Below are positions 30,001-40,319 of a DNA stretch of 64,000 nucleotides, piece after piece. Position numbers and translations under genes: made by a program. This stretch comes from Pseudocitrobacter vendiensis (GTDB taxonomy: Bacteria; Pseudomonadota; Gammaproteobacteria; Enterobacterales; Enterobacteriaceae). A model generated the notes under the pieces. It was not told the origin of the DNA. It searched no databases and saw only the letters and a list, made by a program, of their open reading frames with translations. Numbering within the stretch: the first letter of the stretch is position 1; the number at the start of each line of letters is the position of its first letter. The DNA is taken from positions 34,074 to 98,073 of the forward strand of contig NZ_CALSBS010000019.1 of the NCBI RefSeq assembly GCF_943590815.1, read 5' to 3'.

Positions 30001-31999
30001 GCCGATTGGCGATTTCAACGGCGAGCTGCGCGTGATGGCGCAGGCGTGGACCGATGAAGATTTTGGCAGTAGCGAAGATAAAGTGGTGGTTGCCGCGCCG
30101 GTCATTGCTGAACTGAACATGCCGCGCTTCCTGGCGGGTGGCGATACCGCGCGTCTGACGCTGGATCTCACTAACCTGACGGATAAACCGCAAACGTTGA
30201 ACGTACAGCTGGCGGCGAGCGGGTTGATTCAGCTGCAAGGCGCGCAGCCTGCGCCGATTACGTTACAGCCGGGTGTGCGCAATATTCAGTTTGTGCCGGT
30301 AAGCGCCAAAGAGGGGTTTGGTGACGGTCAGGTGGATATCACGGTCAGTGGCCTGACATTACCGGGTGAAACGCTGCCACCGATGAGTAAATCCTGGAAA
30401 CTGGGCGTGCGCCCGGCCTTCCCGGCGCAGACGGTGAACAGTGGTGTGGCGTTGCAGCCGGGTGAAAGCTGGAGTGTGCCGCAGGGCTATCTGGCGAATT
30501 TCTCCCCGGCAACGGTGCAGGGGCAACTGCTGCTGAGCGGTAAGCCGCCGCTGAACCTGGCGCGCTATATCCGCGAGTTGAAAGCGTATCCGTATGGTTG
30601 CCTTGAACAGACTGCCAGCGGGCTTTTCCCATCGCTCTATACCAATGCTGCACAACTGAAAACGCTCGGCATTACCGGCGACAGCGATGAGAAACGTCGC
30701 GCGGCGGTGGATGTAGGAATTTCACGGATGCTGCAAATGCAGCGTCAGGATGGCGGTTTCGCCCTGTGGGATAAAGAAGGCCCGGAAGAGTACTGGCTGA
30801 CCGCCTACGCGATGGACTTCCTGGTGCGCGCAGGCGAGCAGGGTTACAGCGTACCGGCAGACGCCATCAACAAAGGCAATAACCGCCTGTTGCGTTACTT
30901 GCAGGAGCCGGGGCTGATGACGATTCGCTACAGCGATGATACCGCCGCCAGCCGCTTTGCTGTGCAGGCTTATGCCGCGCTGGTGCTGGCGCGTCAGCAG
31001 AAAGCGCCGCTCGGCGCGCTGCGTGAAATTTGGGAGCGTCACGCGCAGGCGAAATCGGGCCTGTCGCTGATGCAACTGGGCGTGGCATTGAAAGCGATGG
31101 GCGACGCGCCGCGTAGCGAAGAAGCTATTCAACTGGCGCTGAAAACGCCGCGCGCAGAGACGCCGCGCTGGATTGGCGATTACGGCAGTGCGCTGCGTGA
31201 TAACGCGCTGATGCTGGCGTTGATGGAAGAGAATAAATTACTGCCGGATGCGCAAAATACGTTGTTGCAAACGCTCTCAGAACAGGCGTTTGGCGAGCGT
31301 TGGTTATCCACGCAGGAGAGCAATTCGCTCTTCCTCGCTGGTCGCGGCCTTGCTGATTTGCCGGGCAACTGGCAGGCACAAACGTCGCTGGAAGCCGCAC
31401 CGCTGCAGAGTGATAAAGCACAAACCCGTAATCTGGATGCGGATCAACTGGCCGCATTGCAGGTCACGAACAACGGCACCCAGCCGCTGTGGTTACGCCT
31501 CGATGCTACCGGGTATCCGGAGTATTCCCCGGAGCCGGTCAGCAACGTGTTGCAGATTGAGCGCCAGATCCTTGGCACTGATGGGAAACCGAAAGCCATC
31601 TCTTCACTGCGCAGCGGCGACCTGGTACTGGTGCGCCTTGAGGTCAACGCCAGCCAGAACGTACCGGACGCGCTGGTCGTTGATATGTTGCCCGCCGGGC
31701 TCGAACTGGAAAATCAGAACCTGGCAAACAGCAGTGCCAGCCTTGCGGATAACGCAGGCGAAGCGCAGAACCTGATCAACCAGATGCAACAGGCGGATAT
31801 TCAGCATATGGAATTCCGCGACGATCGCTTTGTGGCGGCCGTTGCCGTCAATGAGAATCAGCCAGTCACGCTGGTTTATCTGGCGCGGGCGGTGATGCCG
31901 GGAACTTACCAGTTGCCGCAGCCGCAGGTGGAATCGATGTATGTACCGCAGTGGCGCGCGACCGGCCAGGCGGATGGCCCGCTGATCGTCACGCCGTAA
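27047..31999 (+). CDS. yfhM: Bacterial alpha-2-macroglobulin YfhM (ECAM)
   Basis: 1650 residues from MKPFRLAALA; a 25-codon in-frame extension before it lacks a signal sequence. Lipobox LAGC gives lipidated Cys20, with DNN after it. Multiple MG domains follow, then the thioester motif CLEQ at Cys1185 in YPYGCLEQT and a terpene-cyclase-like thioester domain. It is thought to trap foreign proteases in the periplasm and bind them covalently. pbpC begins one base after its stop, and the pair is conserved, linking protease defence with cell-wall repair. Confidence 0.96.
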   Translation: MKPFRLAALALLAASTLAGCDNNDKEKTGAPAPAATTATPAMPAPAKPDSATLAKLAQQSEGKALTLLDASEVQLEGASALVLTFSVPLDPNQDFAKTVHAVDKKSGKIDGAWELAPNLKELRLRHLEPKRELIVTIDPELVAVNKETLGKGVEKTISTRDIAPTVGFASRGSLLPGKVVEGLPVMALNVNNVDVNFYRVKPESLASFVSSWEYRNSLSNWESDELLKMADLVYTGRFDLNPERNTREKLLLPLKDIKPLQQSGVYIAVMNQAGHYNYSNAATLFTLSDIGLSAHRYHNRLDVFTQSLENGAAQAAVDVQLLNEKGQTLAQANSDAQGHATLQTDKEAALVLARKDGQTTLLDLKLPALDLAEFAIAGAPGYSKQFFMFGPRDLYRPGETVILNGLLRDGDGKPLAEQPVKIDVVKPDGQVVRSVVSKPVNGLYQFTYPLDSGAATGMWHIRANTGDNQRQEWDFHVEDFMPERLALNLSAQKTPLAPEDDVKFGVVGYYLYGAPANGNTLQGKLFLRPLRDAVAALPGFQFGDIAEENLSRSLDEASLTLDEKGRGEVTTSSQWQEAHSPLQVILQASLLESGGRPVTRRAEQAIWPAPELPGIRPQFASKAVYDYRTDTTVNQPIVDEDSQAAFDIVYANAQGERKAVEGLQVRLIRERRDYYWNWSEDEGWKSQFDQKDLVEGEESLNLKADETGKVSFPVEWGAYRLEVKGPNDTISSVRFWAGYSWQDNSDGSGAARPDRVTMKLDKPSYKPGDTIKLHVAAPAAGKGYAMVESSEGPLWWQEITVPAEGLDLSIPVDKSWNRHDLYLSSLVVRPGDKSRSATPKRAVGVLHLPLGDENRRLNIALDAPAKMRPNQPLTVKVKVDRKEGAAPKQVNVLLSAVDSGVLNITDYTTPDPWQGFFGQKRYGADIYDIYGQVIEGQGRLASLRFGGDGDELKRGGKPPVNHVTIIAQQAQPVTLDENGEGTVTLPIGDFNGELRVMAQAWTDEDFGSSEDKVVVAAPVIAELNMPRFLAGGDTARLTLDLTNLTDKPQTLNVQLAASGLIQLQGAQPAPITLQPGVRNIQFVPVSAKEGFGDGQVDITVSGLTLPGETLPPMSKSWKLGVRPAFPAQTVNSGVALQPGESWSVPQGYLANFSPATVQGQLLLSGKPPLNLARYIRELKAYPYGCLEQTASGLFPSLYTNAAQLKTLGITGDSDEKRRAAVDVGISRMLQMQRQDGGFALWDKEGPEEYWLTAYAMDFLVRAGEQGYSVPADAINKGNNRLLRYLQEPGLMTIRYSDDTAASRFAVQAYAALVLARQQKAPLGALREIWERHAQAKSGLSLMQLGVALKAMGDAPRSEEAIQLALKTPRAETPRWIGDYGSALRDNALMLALMEENKLLPDAQNTLLQTLSEQAFGERWLSTQESNSLFLAGRGLADLPGNWQAQTSLEAAPLQSDKAQTRNLDADQLAALQVTNNGTQPLWLRLDATGYPEYSPEPVSNVLQIERQILGTDGKPKAISSLRSGDLVLVRLEVNASQNVPDALVVDMLPAGLELENQNLANSSASLADNAGEAQNLINQMQQADIQHMEFRDDRFVAAVAVNENQPVTLVYLARAVMPGTYQLPQPQVESMYVPQWRATGQADGPLIVTP

Positions 32000-32000
32000 G

Positions 32001-34325
32001 ATGCGGTTGTTGTCTGCGTTTAAACGCCGCTGGCTTTGGCTGGCGGCGAGCGCGGTTGTGGTGTGGCTGGCGGTACTGGGGGCCGATCGCCTCTGGCCGC
32101 TGCCGTTACGTGAAGTGACGCCCGCTCGCGTGGTGGTCGCTCAGGATGGCACACCGCTGTGGCGCTTTGCTGACGCCGAAGGGATCTGGCGTTATCCGGT
32201 CACCATCGAAGAGGTGTCACCGCGCTATCTTGATGCGCTGATCCAGTATGAAGATCGCTGGTTCTGGGATCATCCCGGCGTTAACCCGCTGTCGATCCTG
32301 CGTGCGGCCTGGCAGGATCTTACTTCCGGGCGCGTGATCTCCGGCGGCAGTACGCTTACTATGCAAGTGGCCCGTCTGCTTGATCCTCATCCTCGCACTT
32401 TTGGCGGTAAATTCCGTCAGCTCTGGCGCGCGTTACAGCTGGAGTGGCACCTTTCAAAACGCGATATTCTCACCCTTTATCTCAATCGCGCACCTTTCGG
32501 CGGCACGTTACAGGGCGTGGGCGCGGCAAGCTGGGCCTATCTGGGTAAACCGCCCGCACAATTGAGCTATGCCGATGCAGCCTTGCTGGCCGTGCTGCCG
32601 CAGGCGCCGAGTCGTTTACGCCCGGATCGCTGGCCAGAACGCGCGCAGGCGGCACGCAACAAAGTGCTGGCCCGCATGCAAACCCAACAGGTGTGGCCGG
32701 CGAAGGTGGTGAAAGAGGCCAGCGAAGAGCCTGTCTGGTTGTTCCCACGGCAGATGCCGCAGCTGGCGCCGCTCTTTTCGCGCAAAGTGCTGGCGATGAG
32801 CAAAGCGGAAAAAATCACCACCACGCTGGATGCCGGATTGCAACGCCAGCTTGAAGAGATGGCACTCAACTGGAAATCGCGCTTGCCGCCGCGCAGTTCG
32901 CTGGCGATGATCGTCGTGGATAACAGTACGATGCAGGTACGCGGCTGGGTGGGATCGGCGGACATTGGTGATGACAGTCGATTTGGGCATATCGACATGG
33001 TGTCGGCGATCCGATCGCCGGGATCGGTATTGAAACCGTTTGTGTATGGCATGGCGATGGATGAAGGATTGATCCATCCCGCCTCGCTGCTCCAGGACGT
33101 GCCGCGCCGGGTGGGGGATTACCGACCTGGAAACTTTGATAGCGGCTTCCACGGCCCGGTGAGCATGAGCGAGGCGCTGGTGCGATCGCTGAATCTTCCC
33201 GCTGTACAGGTTCTGGAGGCTTACGGCTCGAAACAATTTGCCGCGCGCCTGCGTAACGCCGGTTTACCGTTGATATTGCCCACAGGCGCGGAGCCTAATT
33301 TATCGTTGATCCTCGGTGGGGCGGGCGCGAGGCTGGCTGATATCACTGCCGCCTATAGCGCGTTTGCACGTCATGGTAAAGCAGGGCGCTTACGTTTACT
33401 TGCTGACGATCCGCTGGTGGAGCGCCCGCTCTTGTCGCCGGGATCGGCGTGGATCATTCGCCGTATTCTGGCCGGGGAAGATCAGCCGATGGCAGATGAT
33501 ATGCAGCCACAAGTCGTACCGCTGGCATGGAAAACCGGCACCAGCTATGGCTATCGTGATGCGTGGGCAATTGGGCTGAATGCGCGATACAGCATTGGCA
33601 TCTGGACCGGCAGGCCAGACGGCACGCCCGTCGCCGGGCAGTTTGGTTTTGCCAGCGCGGTGCCGCTACTGAATCAGGTCAGCAATCTGTTGCTTTCCCA
33701 CGCCAGTGCGGGAAAAAACGGATTACCCTCCGATCCACGTCCTGCTTCGGTAAGCGGCGGCACGATATGCTGGCCTGGTGGGCAGTCGCTGTCGGAGGGC
33801 GATGCGAACTGCCGCCGCCGTCTGGCGACATGGCTTTTGGATAACAGCCAGCCACCCACGCTACTGCTGCCGGGTCAGGAAGGTATTCGCGGTATTCGGT
33901 TCCCGGTTTGGCTGGATGCACAGGGAAAACGCGTTGCAGCTGATTGCCCGGAGGCGAGGCAAACCACCCTGGATGTCTGGCCGCTACCGCTTGAGCCCTG
34001 GCTTCCCGCCAGCGAGCGACGCGCTGCCAGGCTTCCTGCCGCCTCAACCGTATGCCCGCCACAAATATTGCAGGACGCGCCGCCATTAGTGCTTTCTGGC
34101 GTGCGAGAAGGCGCGGTGATCCAGCGTGCTCCCGGCGAGTCGCAGGTGACGATTGCGCTACAAACCAGCGGCGGAGAAGGGCGACGCTGGTGGTTTCTGA
34201 ATGGTGAGACGCAGGAAAGTGCGGGAAAAAATCTGACGCTTACGTTACAAAAAGCGGCAGAATATCAACTGGTGGTAATGGATGAAGGTGGGCAGATAGC
34301 GACGGTGAATTTTACCTTTCGCTAA
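32001..34325 (+). CDS. pbpC: Penicillin-binding protein 1C
   Basis: 774 residues. One N-terminal membrane helix (about 11-30). Glycosyltransferase domain (GT51) with YEDRWFWDHPGVN and GGSTLTMQVARLL; transpeptidase domain with the active Ser in SPGSVLKPFVYG, then SLNLPAV and KTGTS. A C-terminal BiPBP_C domain lies at about 685-774. It polymerises and probably crosslinks peptidoglycan; in E. coli it is a minor enzyme. Starts one base after yfhM. Confidence 0.96.
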   Translation: MRLLSAFKRRWLWLAASAVVVWLAVLGADRLWPLPLREVTPARVVVAQDGTPLWRFADAEGIWRYPVTIEEVSPRYLDALIQYEDRWFWDHPGVNPLSILRAAWQDLTSGRVISGGSTLTMQVARLLDPHPRTFGGKFRQLWRALQLEWHLSKRDILTLYLNRAPFGGTLQGVGAASWAYLGKPPAQLSYADAALLAVLPQAPSRLRPDRWPERAQAARNKVLARMQTQQVWPAKVVKEASEEPVWLFPRQMPQLAPLFSRKVLAMSKAEKITTTLDAGLQRQLEEMALNWKSRLPPRSSLAMIVVDNSTMQVRGWVGSADIGDDSRFGHIDMVSAIRSPGSVLKPFVYGMAMDEGLIHPASLLQDVPRRVGDYRPGNFDSGFHGPVSMSEALVRSLNLPAVQVLEAYGSKQFAARLRNAGLPLILPTGAEPNLSLILGGAGARLADITAAYSAFARHGKAGRLRLLADDPLVERPLLSPGSAWIIRRILAGEDQPMADDMQPQVVPLAWKTGTSYGYRDAWAIGLNARYSIGIWTGRPDGTPVAGQFGFASAVPLLNQVSNLLLSHASAGKNGLPSDPRPASVSGGTICWPGGQSLSEGDANCRRRLATWLLDNSQPPTLLLPGQEGIRGIRFPVWLDAQGKRVAADCPEARQTTLDVWPLPLEPWLPASERRAARLPAASTVCPPQILQDAPPLVLSGVREGAVIQRAPGESQVTIALQTSGGEGRRWWFLNGETQESAGKNLTLTLQKAAEYQLVVMDEGGQIATVNFTFR

Positions 34326-34481
34326 GATTTTTGCGCCAGGTAGCGTAAGAATGTTGCTAAAGCTAATTTTATTTTAAAAAAATGTTATCTTCGTCCATAG
34401 GCAAGGCGAGCTTGTCTCATTATAATCCGCGCCAGGTCATACGATGTATGCATAACAACAGAACACATTTCAGAGGTAATC

Positions 34482-34913
34482 ATGGCTATTGAACGTACTT
34501 TTTCCATCATCAAGCCAAACGCGGTGGCAAAAAACGTTATTGGAAGCATCTTTGCACGTTTTGAAGCGGCAGGGTTCAAAATCGTCGGCACCAAAATGCT
34601 GCATCTGACCGTTGAGCAGGCGCGTGGATTCTACGCTGAGCATGATGGTAAGCCGTTCTTCGACGGTCTGGTTGAATTCATGACCTCTGGCCCGATCGTG
34701 GTTTCCGTTCTGGAAAGCGAGAACGCGGTACAGCGTCACCGCGATCTGCTGGGTGCGACCAACCCGGCTAACGCCCTGGCGGGTACCCTGCGCGCAGACT
34801 ATGCTGACAGCTTCACCGAAAACGGCACTCACGGTTCCGATTCTGTTGAATCTGCACAGCGCGAAATCGCATACTTCTTCGGTGAAGGCGAAGTCTGCCC
34901 GCGCACTCGCTAA
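34482..34913 (+). CDS. ndk: Nucleoside diphosphate kinase
   Basis: 143 residues. P-loop-free NDP kinase with catalytic His in NGTHGSDS (about residue 117) and the start [18 protein letters not shown]. It balances NTP pools by transferring phosphate through phosphohistidine. 156 bases after pbpC with an AGAGG ribosome site. REP units follow its stop. Confidence 0.97.
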   Translation: MAIERTFSIIKPNAVAKNVIGSIFARFEAAGFKIVGTKMLHLTVEQARGFYAEHDGKPFFDGLVEFMTSGPIVVSVLESENAVQRHRDLLGATNPANALAGTLRADYADSFTENGTHGSDSVESAQREIAYFFGEGEVCPRTR

Positions 34914-34925
34914 TTATTGTGCCTG

Positions 34926-35004
34926 TGGGCCGGATGAAGCGTACTCTCCCTCCGGCAGTTTCATCGCATGTTGCCTGATGACGCTTCGCTTATCAGGCTT
35001 ACGG
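34926..35004. repeat. REP/BIME element
   Basis: A degenerate unit (GCCGGATGAAGCG...CTCCGGCA) followed by a good REP (TGCCTGATGACGCTTCGCTT..ATCAGGCTTACGG) after ndk. Confidence 0.8.
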
Positions 35005-35078
35005 TTGAGACAGGTATGATTATTTTTACGAATGTCACGTGCAGACGTGGCGTCCGTGCGCCAGAATTTGTACAATGC

Positions 35079-35124
35079 AACGCCCCCGGACGAGCAGACC
35101 GCTCTCCCGGGGCGTTTCTTTTTA
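35079..35124 (+). terminator. Hairpin between ndk and rlmN
   Basis: AACGCCCCCGG pairs with CCCGGGGCGTT around a loop of about 15 bases, followed by TCTTTTTATT. Probable terminator of ndk. Confidence 0.75.
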
Positions 35125-35172
35125 TTAACCCTCCAGGGGCCATAACGTGTAACAACGAGGCCGGTAAAGATT

Positions 35173-36339
35173 ATGTCTGAACAAATTGTCACGCCTGAGA
35201 GCGCCATCCCGGCGGTTCCCAATAAAGATGGAAAAATTAACCTGCTGGATCTCAACCGTCAGCAGATGCGCGAGTTTTTTAAAGACTTAGGCGAGAAACC
35301 CTTCCGTGCCGATCAGGTCATGAAGTGGATGTATCACTACTGCAGCGATAACTTTGATGATATGACCGATATCAACAAGGTTCTGCGTAATAAGCTTAAA
35401 GAGGTCGCTGAAATTCGTGCGCCGGAAGTGGTTGAAGAGCAACGTTCTTCCGATGGCACCATCAAATGGGCGATTGCGGTTGGCGATCAGCGCGTCGAAA
35501 CGGTTTATATCCCGGAAGACGATCGGGCGACCCTGTGTGTTTCCTCACAGGTTGGCTGTGCGTTAGAGTGTAAATTCTGTTCTACGGCGCAGCAGGGCTT
35601 TAACCGTAACCTGCGCGTTTCGGAAATTATTGGCCAGGTCTGGCGTGCGGCGAAAATCGTTGGCGCGGCAAAAATCACCGGTCAACGTCCTATCACCAAC
35701 GTGGTGATGATGGGCATGGGCGAACCGTTGCTGAACCTGACTAACGTGGTTCCGGCAATGGAAATCATGCTTGATGATTTCGGTTTTGGCCTGTCCAAAC
35801 GTCGTGTCACCTTGTCTACCTCTGGCGTCGTTCCGGCACTGGATAAACTGGGCGATATGATTGACGTTGCGCTGGCTATCTCCCTGCATGCGCCAAACGA
35901 TGAAATCCGTGACGAAATTGTACCGATTAACAAAAAGTACAATATCGAAACCTTCCTTGGGGCGGTGCGCCGTTATCTGGAAAAGTCTAACGCCAATCAG
36001 GGCCGTGTGACCATTGAGTACGTGATGCTTGACCATGTCAACGACGGTACTGAACACGCGCATCAGCTGGCCAAATTGCTGAAAGATACGCCGTGCAAAA
36101 TCAACCTGATTCCGTGGAACCCGTTCCCGGGCGCGCCGTATGGCCGTAGCTCAAATAGCCGTATCGACCGTTTCTCGAAAGTACTGATGGAATACGGTTT
36201 CACCACTATTGTGCGTAAAACGCGCGGTGATGATATCGATGCCGCATGCGGCCAACTGGCCGGTGACGTTATCGACCGTACCAAACGTACCCTGCGTAAG
36301 CGTATGCAGGGCGAAGCTATCGACGTAAAAACCGTGTAA
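35173..36339 (+). CDS. rlmN: Dual-specificity rRNA/tRNA methyltransferase RlmN
   Basis: 388 residues. Radical-SAM cluster motif CALECKFC, plus the methyl-carrying and resolving cysteines (about Cys118 before... region and Cys355 in AACGQLAG). It makes 2-methyladenosine at A2503 of 23S rRNA and A37 of some tRNAs. Cytoplasmic. 259 bases after ndk, followed by 277 bases that carry no gene and only the rodZ leader. Confidence 0.96.
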   Translation: MSEQIVTPESAIPAVPNKDGKINLLDLNRQQMREFFKDLGEKPFRADQVMKWMYHYCSDNFDDMTDINKVLRNKLKEVAEIRAPEVVEEQRSSDGTIKWAIAVGDQRVETVYIPEDDRATLCVSSQVGCALECKFCSTAQQGFNRNLRVSEIIGQVWRAAKIVGAAKITGQRPITNVVMMGMGEPLLNLTNVVPAMEIMLDDFGFGLSKRRVTLSTSGVVPALDKLGDMIDVALAISLHAPNDEIRDEIVPINKKYNIETFLGAVRRYLEKSNANQGRVTIEYVMLDHVNDGTEHAHQLAKLLKDTPCKINLIPWNPFPGAPYGRSSNSRIDRFSKVLMEYGFTTIVRKTRGDDIDAACGQLAGDVIDRTKRTLRKRMQGEAIDVKTV

Positions 36340-36616
36340 TCATGCCTTCGCGCACGGCAGAAATGGCGTGCGCGACGTTAAATGGGCAAGGATTAGGCGA
36401 AACGTACTGATCTGGTTAATAATTACGGTGCGTTTCCGCCAGTATTGAGGCAGTATGTAGCGCAGGAATGACAGTGCCGCTACCGTCTCTGGTGCTGTTT
36501 TGAGGTCGCTAATCGGGCAGCTTATACTGTCTGTTCGAAGTCAACGATCGGATGTTTCGCGGTGTAGGCGTAGTCTGCATCAGAGTCTTAATTTCACGAA
36601 CCAGCAGTTGTAGCGA

Positions 36617-37627
36617 ATGAATACTGAAACCAACCCAGATCAACAAGAAGCACGCACCACGGGCTCCCGTTTACGCAATGCCCGTGAACAACTCGGACTC
36701 AGCCAGCAGGCGGTTGCTGAACGGTTATGCCTGAAGGTTTCCACCGTTCGCGATATTGAAGAAGATAAAGCGCCCGCTGAACTCGCTTCAACATTCCTGC
36801 GTGGTTATATCCGCTCTTACGCTCGCCTCGTTCATATTCCTGAAGAAGAACTGCTTCCGATGATGGAAAAGCAGGCGCCGGTTCGTGCTGCGAAAGTCGC
36901 GCCGATGCAGAGCTTCTCGCTGGGTAAACGTCGTAAAAAACGCGACGGCTGGCTGATGAGCTTCACCTGGCTGGTGCTGTTTGTGGTCGTCGGTCTGACG
37001 GTGGCGTGGTGGTGGCAAAACCACAAAGCGCAGCAGGAAGAGATCACCACCATGGCGGATCAATCCTCCGTGGAACTCAATAACAGCAGCAATACCGGTT
37101 CTCAGGATGTGCCATTAGATACCGGTGCAACCAGCGCACCTGCTACAACGGATAACACCGCGCCAGCAACGACGCCAGCAGAGACTGCAGCGACGCAAAC
37201 GCCAGCGGCGACAGCGACGCCAGCGCCTGCAACCGACGCGCAGAATAACACTGTTGTTGCGCCGTCCCAGGCGAATGTTGATCCGGCAGCCACCGCGCAG
37301 ACCACGGCGCCGGTAGCCACTGCCCTGCCAACCGATCCAGCTCAGCCTGCTACGCCTGCTGCTGATCCGAATGCGCTGGTGATGAACTTTACCGCCGATT
37401 GCTGGCTGGAAGTCACCGATGCGACTGGTAAAAAACTGTTCAGCGGTTTGCAGCGTAAAGATGGTAACTTGAATCTCGTAGGCCAGGCGCCGTACAAACT
37501 GAAAATTGGCGCACCGGCTGCAGTACAGATCCAGTATCAGGGTAAACCTGTCGATCTGAGCCGTTTTATCAGAACTAACCAGGTTGCGCGTCTGACCGTG
37601 AATGCCGAACAATCACCGGCACAGTAA
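36617..37627 (+). CDS. rodZ: Cytoskeletal cell-shape protein RodZ
   Basis: 336 residues. Cytoplasmic HTH domain at about 17-85 ([19 protein letters not shown]), basic segment KRRKKRD, one membrane helix at about 111-132, a long periplasmic linker rich in Thr, Ala and Pro (about 165-250), and a C-terminal beta domain. It links MreB filaments to the wall elongation machinery. The linker DNA is low-complexity (ACGCCAGC-type repeats), which produces spurious frames on the opposite strand. 26 bases before ispG. Confidence 0.95.
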   Translation: MNTETNPDQQEARTTGSRLRNAREQLGLSQQAVAERLCLKVSTVRDIEEDKAPAELASTFLRGYIRSYARLVHIPEEELLPMMEKQAPVRAAKVAPMQSFSLGKRRKKRDGWLMSFTWLVLFVVVGLTVAWWWQNHKAQQEEITTMADQSSVELNNSSNTGSQDVPLDTGATSAPATTDNTAPATTPAETAATQTPAATATPAPATDAQNNTVVAPSQANVDPAATAQTTAPVATALPTDPAQPATPAADPNALVMNFTADCWLEVTDATGKKLFSGLQRKDGNLNLVGQAPYKLKIGAPAAVQIQYQGKPVDLSRFIRTNQVARLTVNAEQSPAQ

Positions 37628-37653
37628 CAGACGGGCAACGCGGGAGATTTTTC

Positions 37654-38772
37654 ATGCACAACCAGGCTCCAATTCAACGTAGAAAATCGAAACGCATTTA
37701 CGTTGGGAACGTGCCGATTGGCGATGGGGCTCCCATCGCCGTACAGTCGATGACCAACACGCGCACCACCGATGTGGAAGCAACGGTCAATCAGATTAAA
37801 GCGTTAGAACGCGTCGGGGCGGATATCGTTCGTGTTTCCGTGCCGACGATGGACGCGGCAGAAGCGTTCAAACTCATCAAGCAGCAGGTCAGCGTGCCGC
37901 TGGTGGCTGATATTCACTTCGACTACCGTATTGCGCTAAAAGTAGCGGAATACGGCGTCGATTGTTTGCGTATCAACCCCGGCAACATCGGAAACGAAGA
38001 ACGTATCCGAATGGTAGTGGATTGTGCGCGTGACAAAAATATCCCTATCCGCATTGGCGTTAACGCCGGTTCTCTGGAGAAAGATCTCCAGGAGAAATAT
38101 GGCGAACCGACGCCTCAGGCGCTGCTGGAATCCGCGATGCGCCATGTCGATCACCTCGATCGTCTGAACTTTGATCAGTTCAAAGTCAGCGTGAAAGCTT
38201 CTGATGTTTTCCTCGCCGTTGAGTCGTATCGTCTGCTGGCGAAGCAGATCGATCAGCCGCTGCATCTTGGGATCACCGAAGCGGGCGGCGCGCGCAGTGG
38301 CGCGGTGAAATCGGCGATCGGATTAGGGTTGTTGCTCTCGGAAGGGATCGGCGACACCCTGCGTGTTTCGCTGGCGGCAGATCCGGTCGAAGAGATCAAA
38401 GTCGGTTTCGACATTCTGAAATCTCTGCGTATTCGCGCACGCGGCATCAACTTCATTGCCTGCCCGACCTGTTCACGTCAGGAATTCGACGTTATCGGTA
38501 CGGTCAATGCACTGGAACAGCGCCTGGAAGATATCATCACGCCAATGGACGTTTCCATCATCGGTTGCGTGGTGAATGGTCCTGGTGAAGCGCTAGTGTC
38601 AACGCTGGGCGTGACGGGCGGTAACAAGAAAAGCGGCCTGTACGAAGATGGCGTGCGTAAAGACCGTCTGGATAACAACGATATGATTGACCAGCTGGAA
38701 GCTCGCATTCGTGCGAAAGCAACCATTCTGGATGAAGCCAATCGTATCGATGTTCAGCAGGTCGAAAAATAA
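37654..38772 (+). CDS. ispG: 4-Hydroxy-3-methylbut-2-enyl diphosphate synthase
   Basis: 372 residues. TIM-barrel N-terminal domain and a C-terminal [4Fe-4S] domain with ligands in [11 protein letters not shown] (Cys270, Cys273) and [10 protein letters not shown] (Cys305), with Glu312 nearby. It performs the penultimate step of the MEP isoprenoid pathway. Shares an operon with rodZ; an ERIC element follows its stop. Confidence 0.97.
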   Translation: MHNQAPIQRRKSKRIYVGNVPIGDGAPIAVQSMTNTRTTDVEATVNQIKALERVGADIVRVSVPTMDAAEAFKLIKQQVSVPLVADIHFDYRIALKVAEYGVDCLRINPGNIGNEERIRMVVDCARDKNIPIRIGVNAGSLEKDLQEKYGEPTPQALLESAMRHVDHLDRLNFDQFKVSVKASDVFLAVESYRLLAKQIDQPLHLGITEAGGARSGAVKSAIGLGLLLSEGIGDTLRVSLAADPVEEIKVGFDILKSLRIRARGINFIACPTCSRQEFDVIGTVNALEQRLEDIITPMDVSIIGCVVNGPGEALVSTLGVTGGNKKSGLYEDGVRKDRLDNNDMIDQLEARIRAKATILDEANRIDVQQVEK

Positions 38773-38799
38773 CAAGATGGGAAGTTCGCGTTCTCGAGG

Positions 38800-38926
38800 T
38801 ATACACAAAATCATTCAGGTTGCGTCAAGGCGGCAAGCGAGTGAATCCCGATGAGCTTACCAGGGTAAGTGATTCGGGTGAACGAGCGCAGCCAACGCAG
38901 AGGCAACTTGAAGGATGAAGTGTATA
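38800..38926. repeat. ERIC (IRU) element, full length
   Basis: 127 bases bounded by TATAC and GTATA, with the central ERIC cores GTGAATCCCGATGAGCTTAC and GTAAGTGATTCGGGTGAACG followed by AGCGCAGCCAACGCAG. It lies between ispG and hisS and would be transcribed as a long hairpin. Confidence 0.92.
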
Positions 38927-38954
38927 TGACGACCCGAACTTCCCGTGTATGATT

Positions 38955-38989
38955 GAACCCCTGCGGGAAATCCGCTGAGGGTTCATTTT
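38955..38989 (+). terminator. Hairpin in the hisS leader
   Basis: GAACCC pairs with GGGTTC, with an inner GCGG/CCGC pair, then ATTTTTATATTTAT. Terminator-like, 23 bases before hisS. It probably ends the rodZ-ispG unit. Confidence 0.65.
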
Positions 38990-39011
38990 TATATTTATAA
39001 AGAGAATAAAC

Positions 39012-40286
39012 GTGGCAAAAAACATTCAAGCCATCCGCGGCATGAACGATTATCTGCCTGGCGAGACCGCCATCTGGCAGCGCATTGAAGGCACACTCAA
39101 AAACGTGCTCGGCAGCTACGGTTACAGTGAAATCCGTTTGCCGATTGTAGAGCAGACCCCGTTATTCAAGCGCGCGATTGGTGAAGTGACCGACGTGGTT
39201 GAAAAAGAGATGTATACCTTTGAGGACCGCAATGGCGATAGCCTGACCCTGCGTCCGGAAGGTACTGCGGGCTGCGTACGCGCCGGCATCGAGCATGGTC
39301 TTCTGTACAATCAGGAGCAGCGTCTGTGGTATATCGGGCCGATGTTCCGTCACGAACGTCCGCAGAAAGGCCGCTACCGCCAGTTCCATCAACTGGGTTG
39401 TGAAGTGTTTGGTCTGCAAGGGCCGGATATCGATGCCGAGCTGATTATGCTTACCGCTCGCTGGTGGCGTGCGCTGGGTATTTCCGAGCACGTTGCGCTG
39501 GAGCTGAACTCTATCGGTTCCCTGGAAGCGCGTGCGAACTATCGTGATGCGCTGATTGCCTTCCTCGAACAGCATAAAGAGAAGCTGGACGAAGATTGCA
39601 AACGTCGTATGTACAGCAACCCGCTGCGCGTGCTGGATTCAAAAAATCCGGACGTTCAGGCGCTGCTGAACGACGCGCCTGCGCTGGGGGACTATCTCGA
39701 CGATGAGTCTCGCGAACACTTTGCCGGGCTGTGCGCTCAGTTGGATGCGGCTGGCATTGCCTACACCGTCAACCAGCGTCTGGTGCGCGGTCTGGACTAT
39801 TACAACCGTACCGTGTTTGAGTGGGTGACCAACAGCCTGGGCTCGCAGGGTACCGTTTGCGCCGGTGGGCGTTATGACGGTCTGGTTGAGCAATTGGGCG
39901 GTCGCGCAACACCAGCGGTGGGCTTCGCGATGGGGCTCGAACGACTTGTTTTGTTAGTTCAGGCAGTTAATCCGGAATTTAAAGCCGATCCTGTTGTCGA
40001 TATATACCTGGTAGCCTCAGGTGCCGATACTCAGTCCGCCGCAATGCGTCTGGCTGAAGCGGTTCGTGATGCAATTCCAGGTGTGAAACTGATGACTAAC
40101 CACGGCGGCGGCAACTTCAAGAAACAGTTTGCCCGTGCGGACAAATGGGGTGCGCGCGTTGCTCTGGTGTTGGGTGAGTCTGAAGTCGCACAAGCGAATG
40201 TGGTTGTGAAGGATTTACGTTCTGGCGAGCAGACAACCGTAACGCAGGACGGCGTTGCTGCGCATTTGCGCACTATTCTGGGTTAA
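39012..40286 (+). CDS. hisS: Histidyl-tRNA synthetase
   Basis: 424 residues, GTG start. Class II motif 2 [18 protein letters not shown], His-specific motif [15 protein letters not shown] and motif 3 GFAMGLERL are intact, followed by an anticodon-binding domain from about 330. It charges tRNA-His. First gene of a run hisS-yfgM-bamB. Confidence 0.97.
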   Translation: MAKNIQAIRGMNDYLPGETAIWQRIEGTLKNVLGSYGYSEIRLPIVEQTPLFKRAIGEVTDVVEKEMYTFEDRNGDSLTLRPEGTAGCVRAGIEHGLLYNQEQRLWYIGPMFRHERPQKGRYRQFHQLGCEVFGLQGPDIDAELIMLTARWWRALGISEHVALELNSIGSLEARANYRDALIAFLEQHKEKLDEDCKRRMYSNPLRVLDSKNPDVQALLNDAPALGDYLDDESREHFAGLCAQLDAAGIAYTVNQRLVRGLDYYNRTVFEWVTNSLGSQGTVCAGGRYDGLVEQLGGRATPAVGFAMGLERLVLLVQAVNPEFKADPVVDIYLVASGADTQSAAMRLAEAVRDAIPGVKLMTNHGGGNFKKQFARADKWGARVALVLGESEVAQANVVVKDLRSGEQTTVTQDGVAAHLRTILG

Positions 40287-40319
40287 TCTCCCGGACATTT
40301 TTATCAGGAGAAGGACTGC

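Noticed and set aside
29081..30238. A 385-codon minus-strand frame inside yfhM
   Set aside because: Shadow of yfhM, rich in Arg/His/Phe as antisense frames often are.
36340..36616. Possible small gene in the rlmN-rodZ gap
   Set aside because: No frame with a start and ribosome site; only leader sequence was seen.
37102..37331. Repeat-like ACGCCAGC-rich stretch, first considered a CRISPR or minisatellite
   Set aside because: It is the Thr/Ala/Pro linker of RodZ; no regular repeat-spacer pattern.
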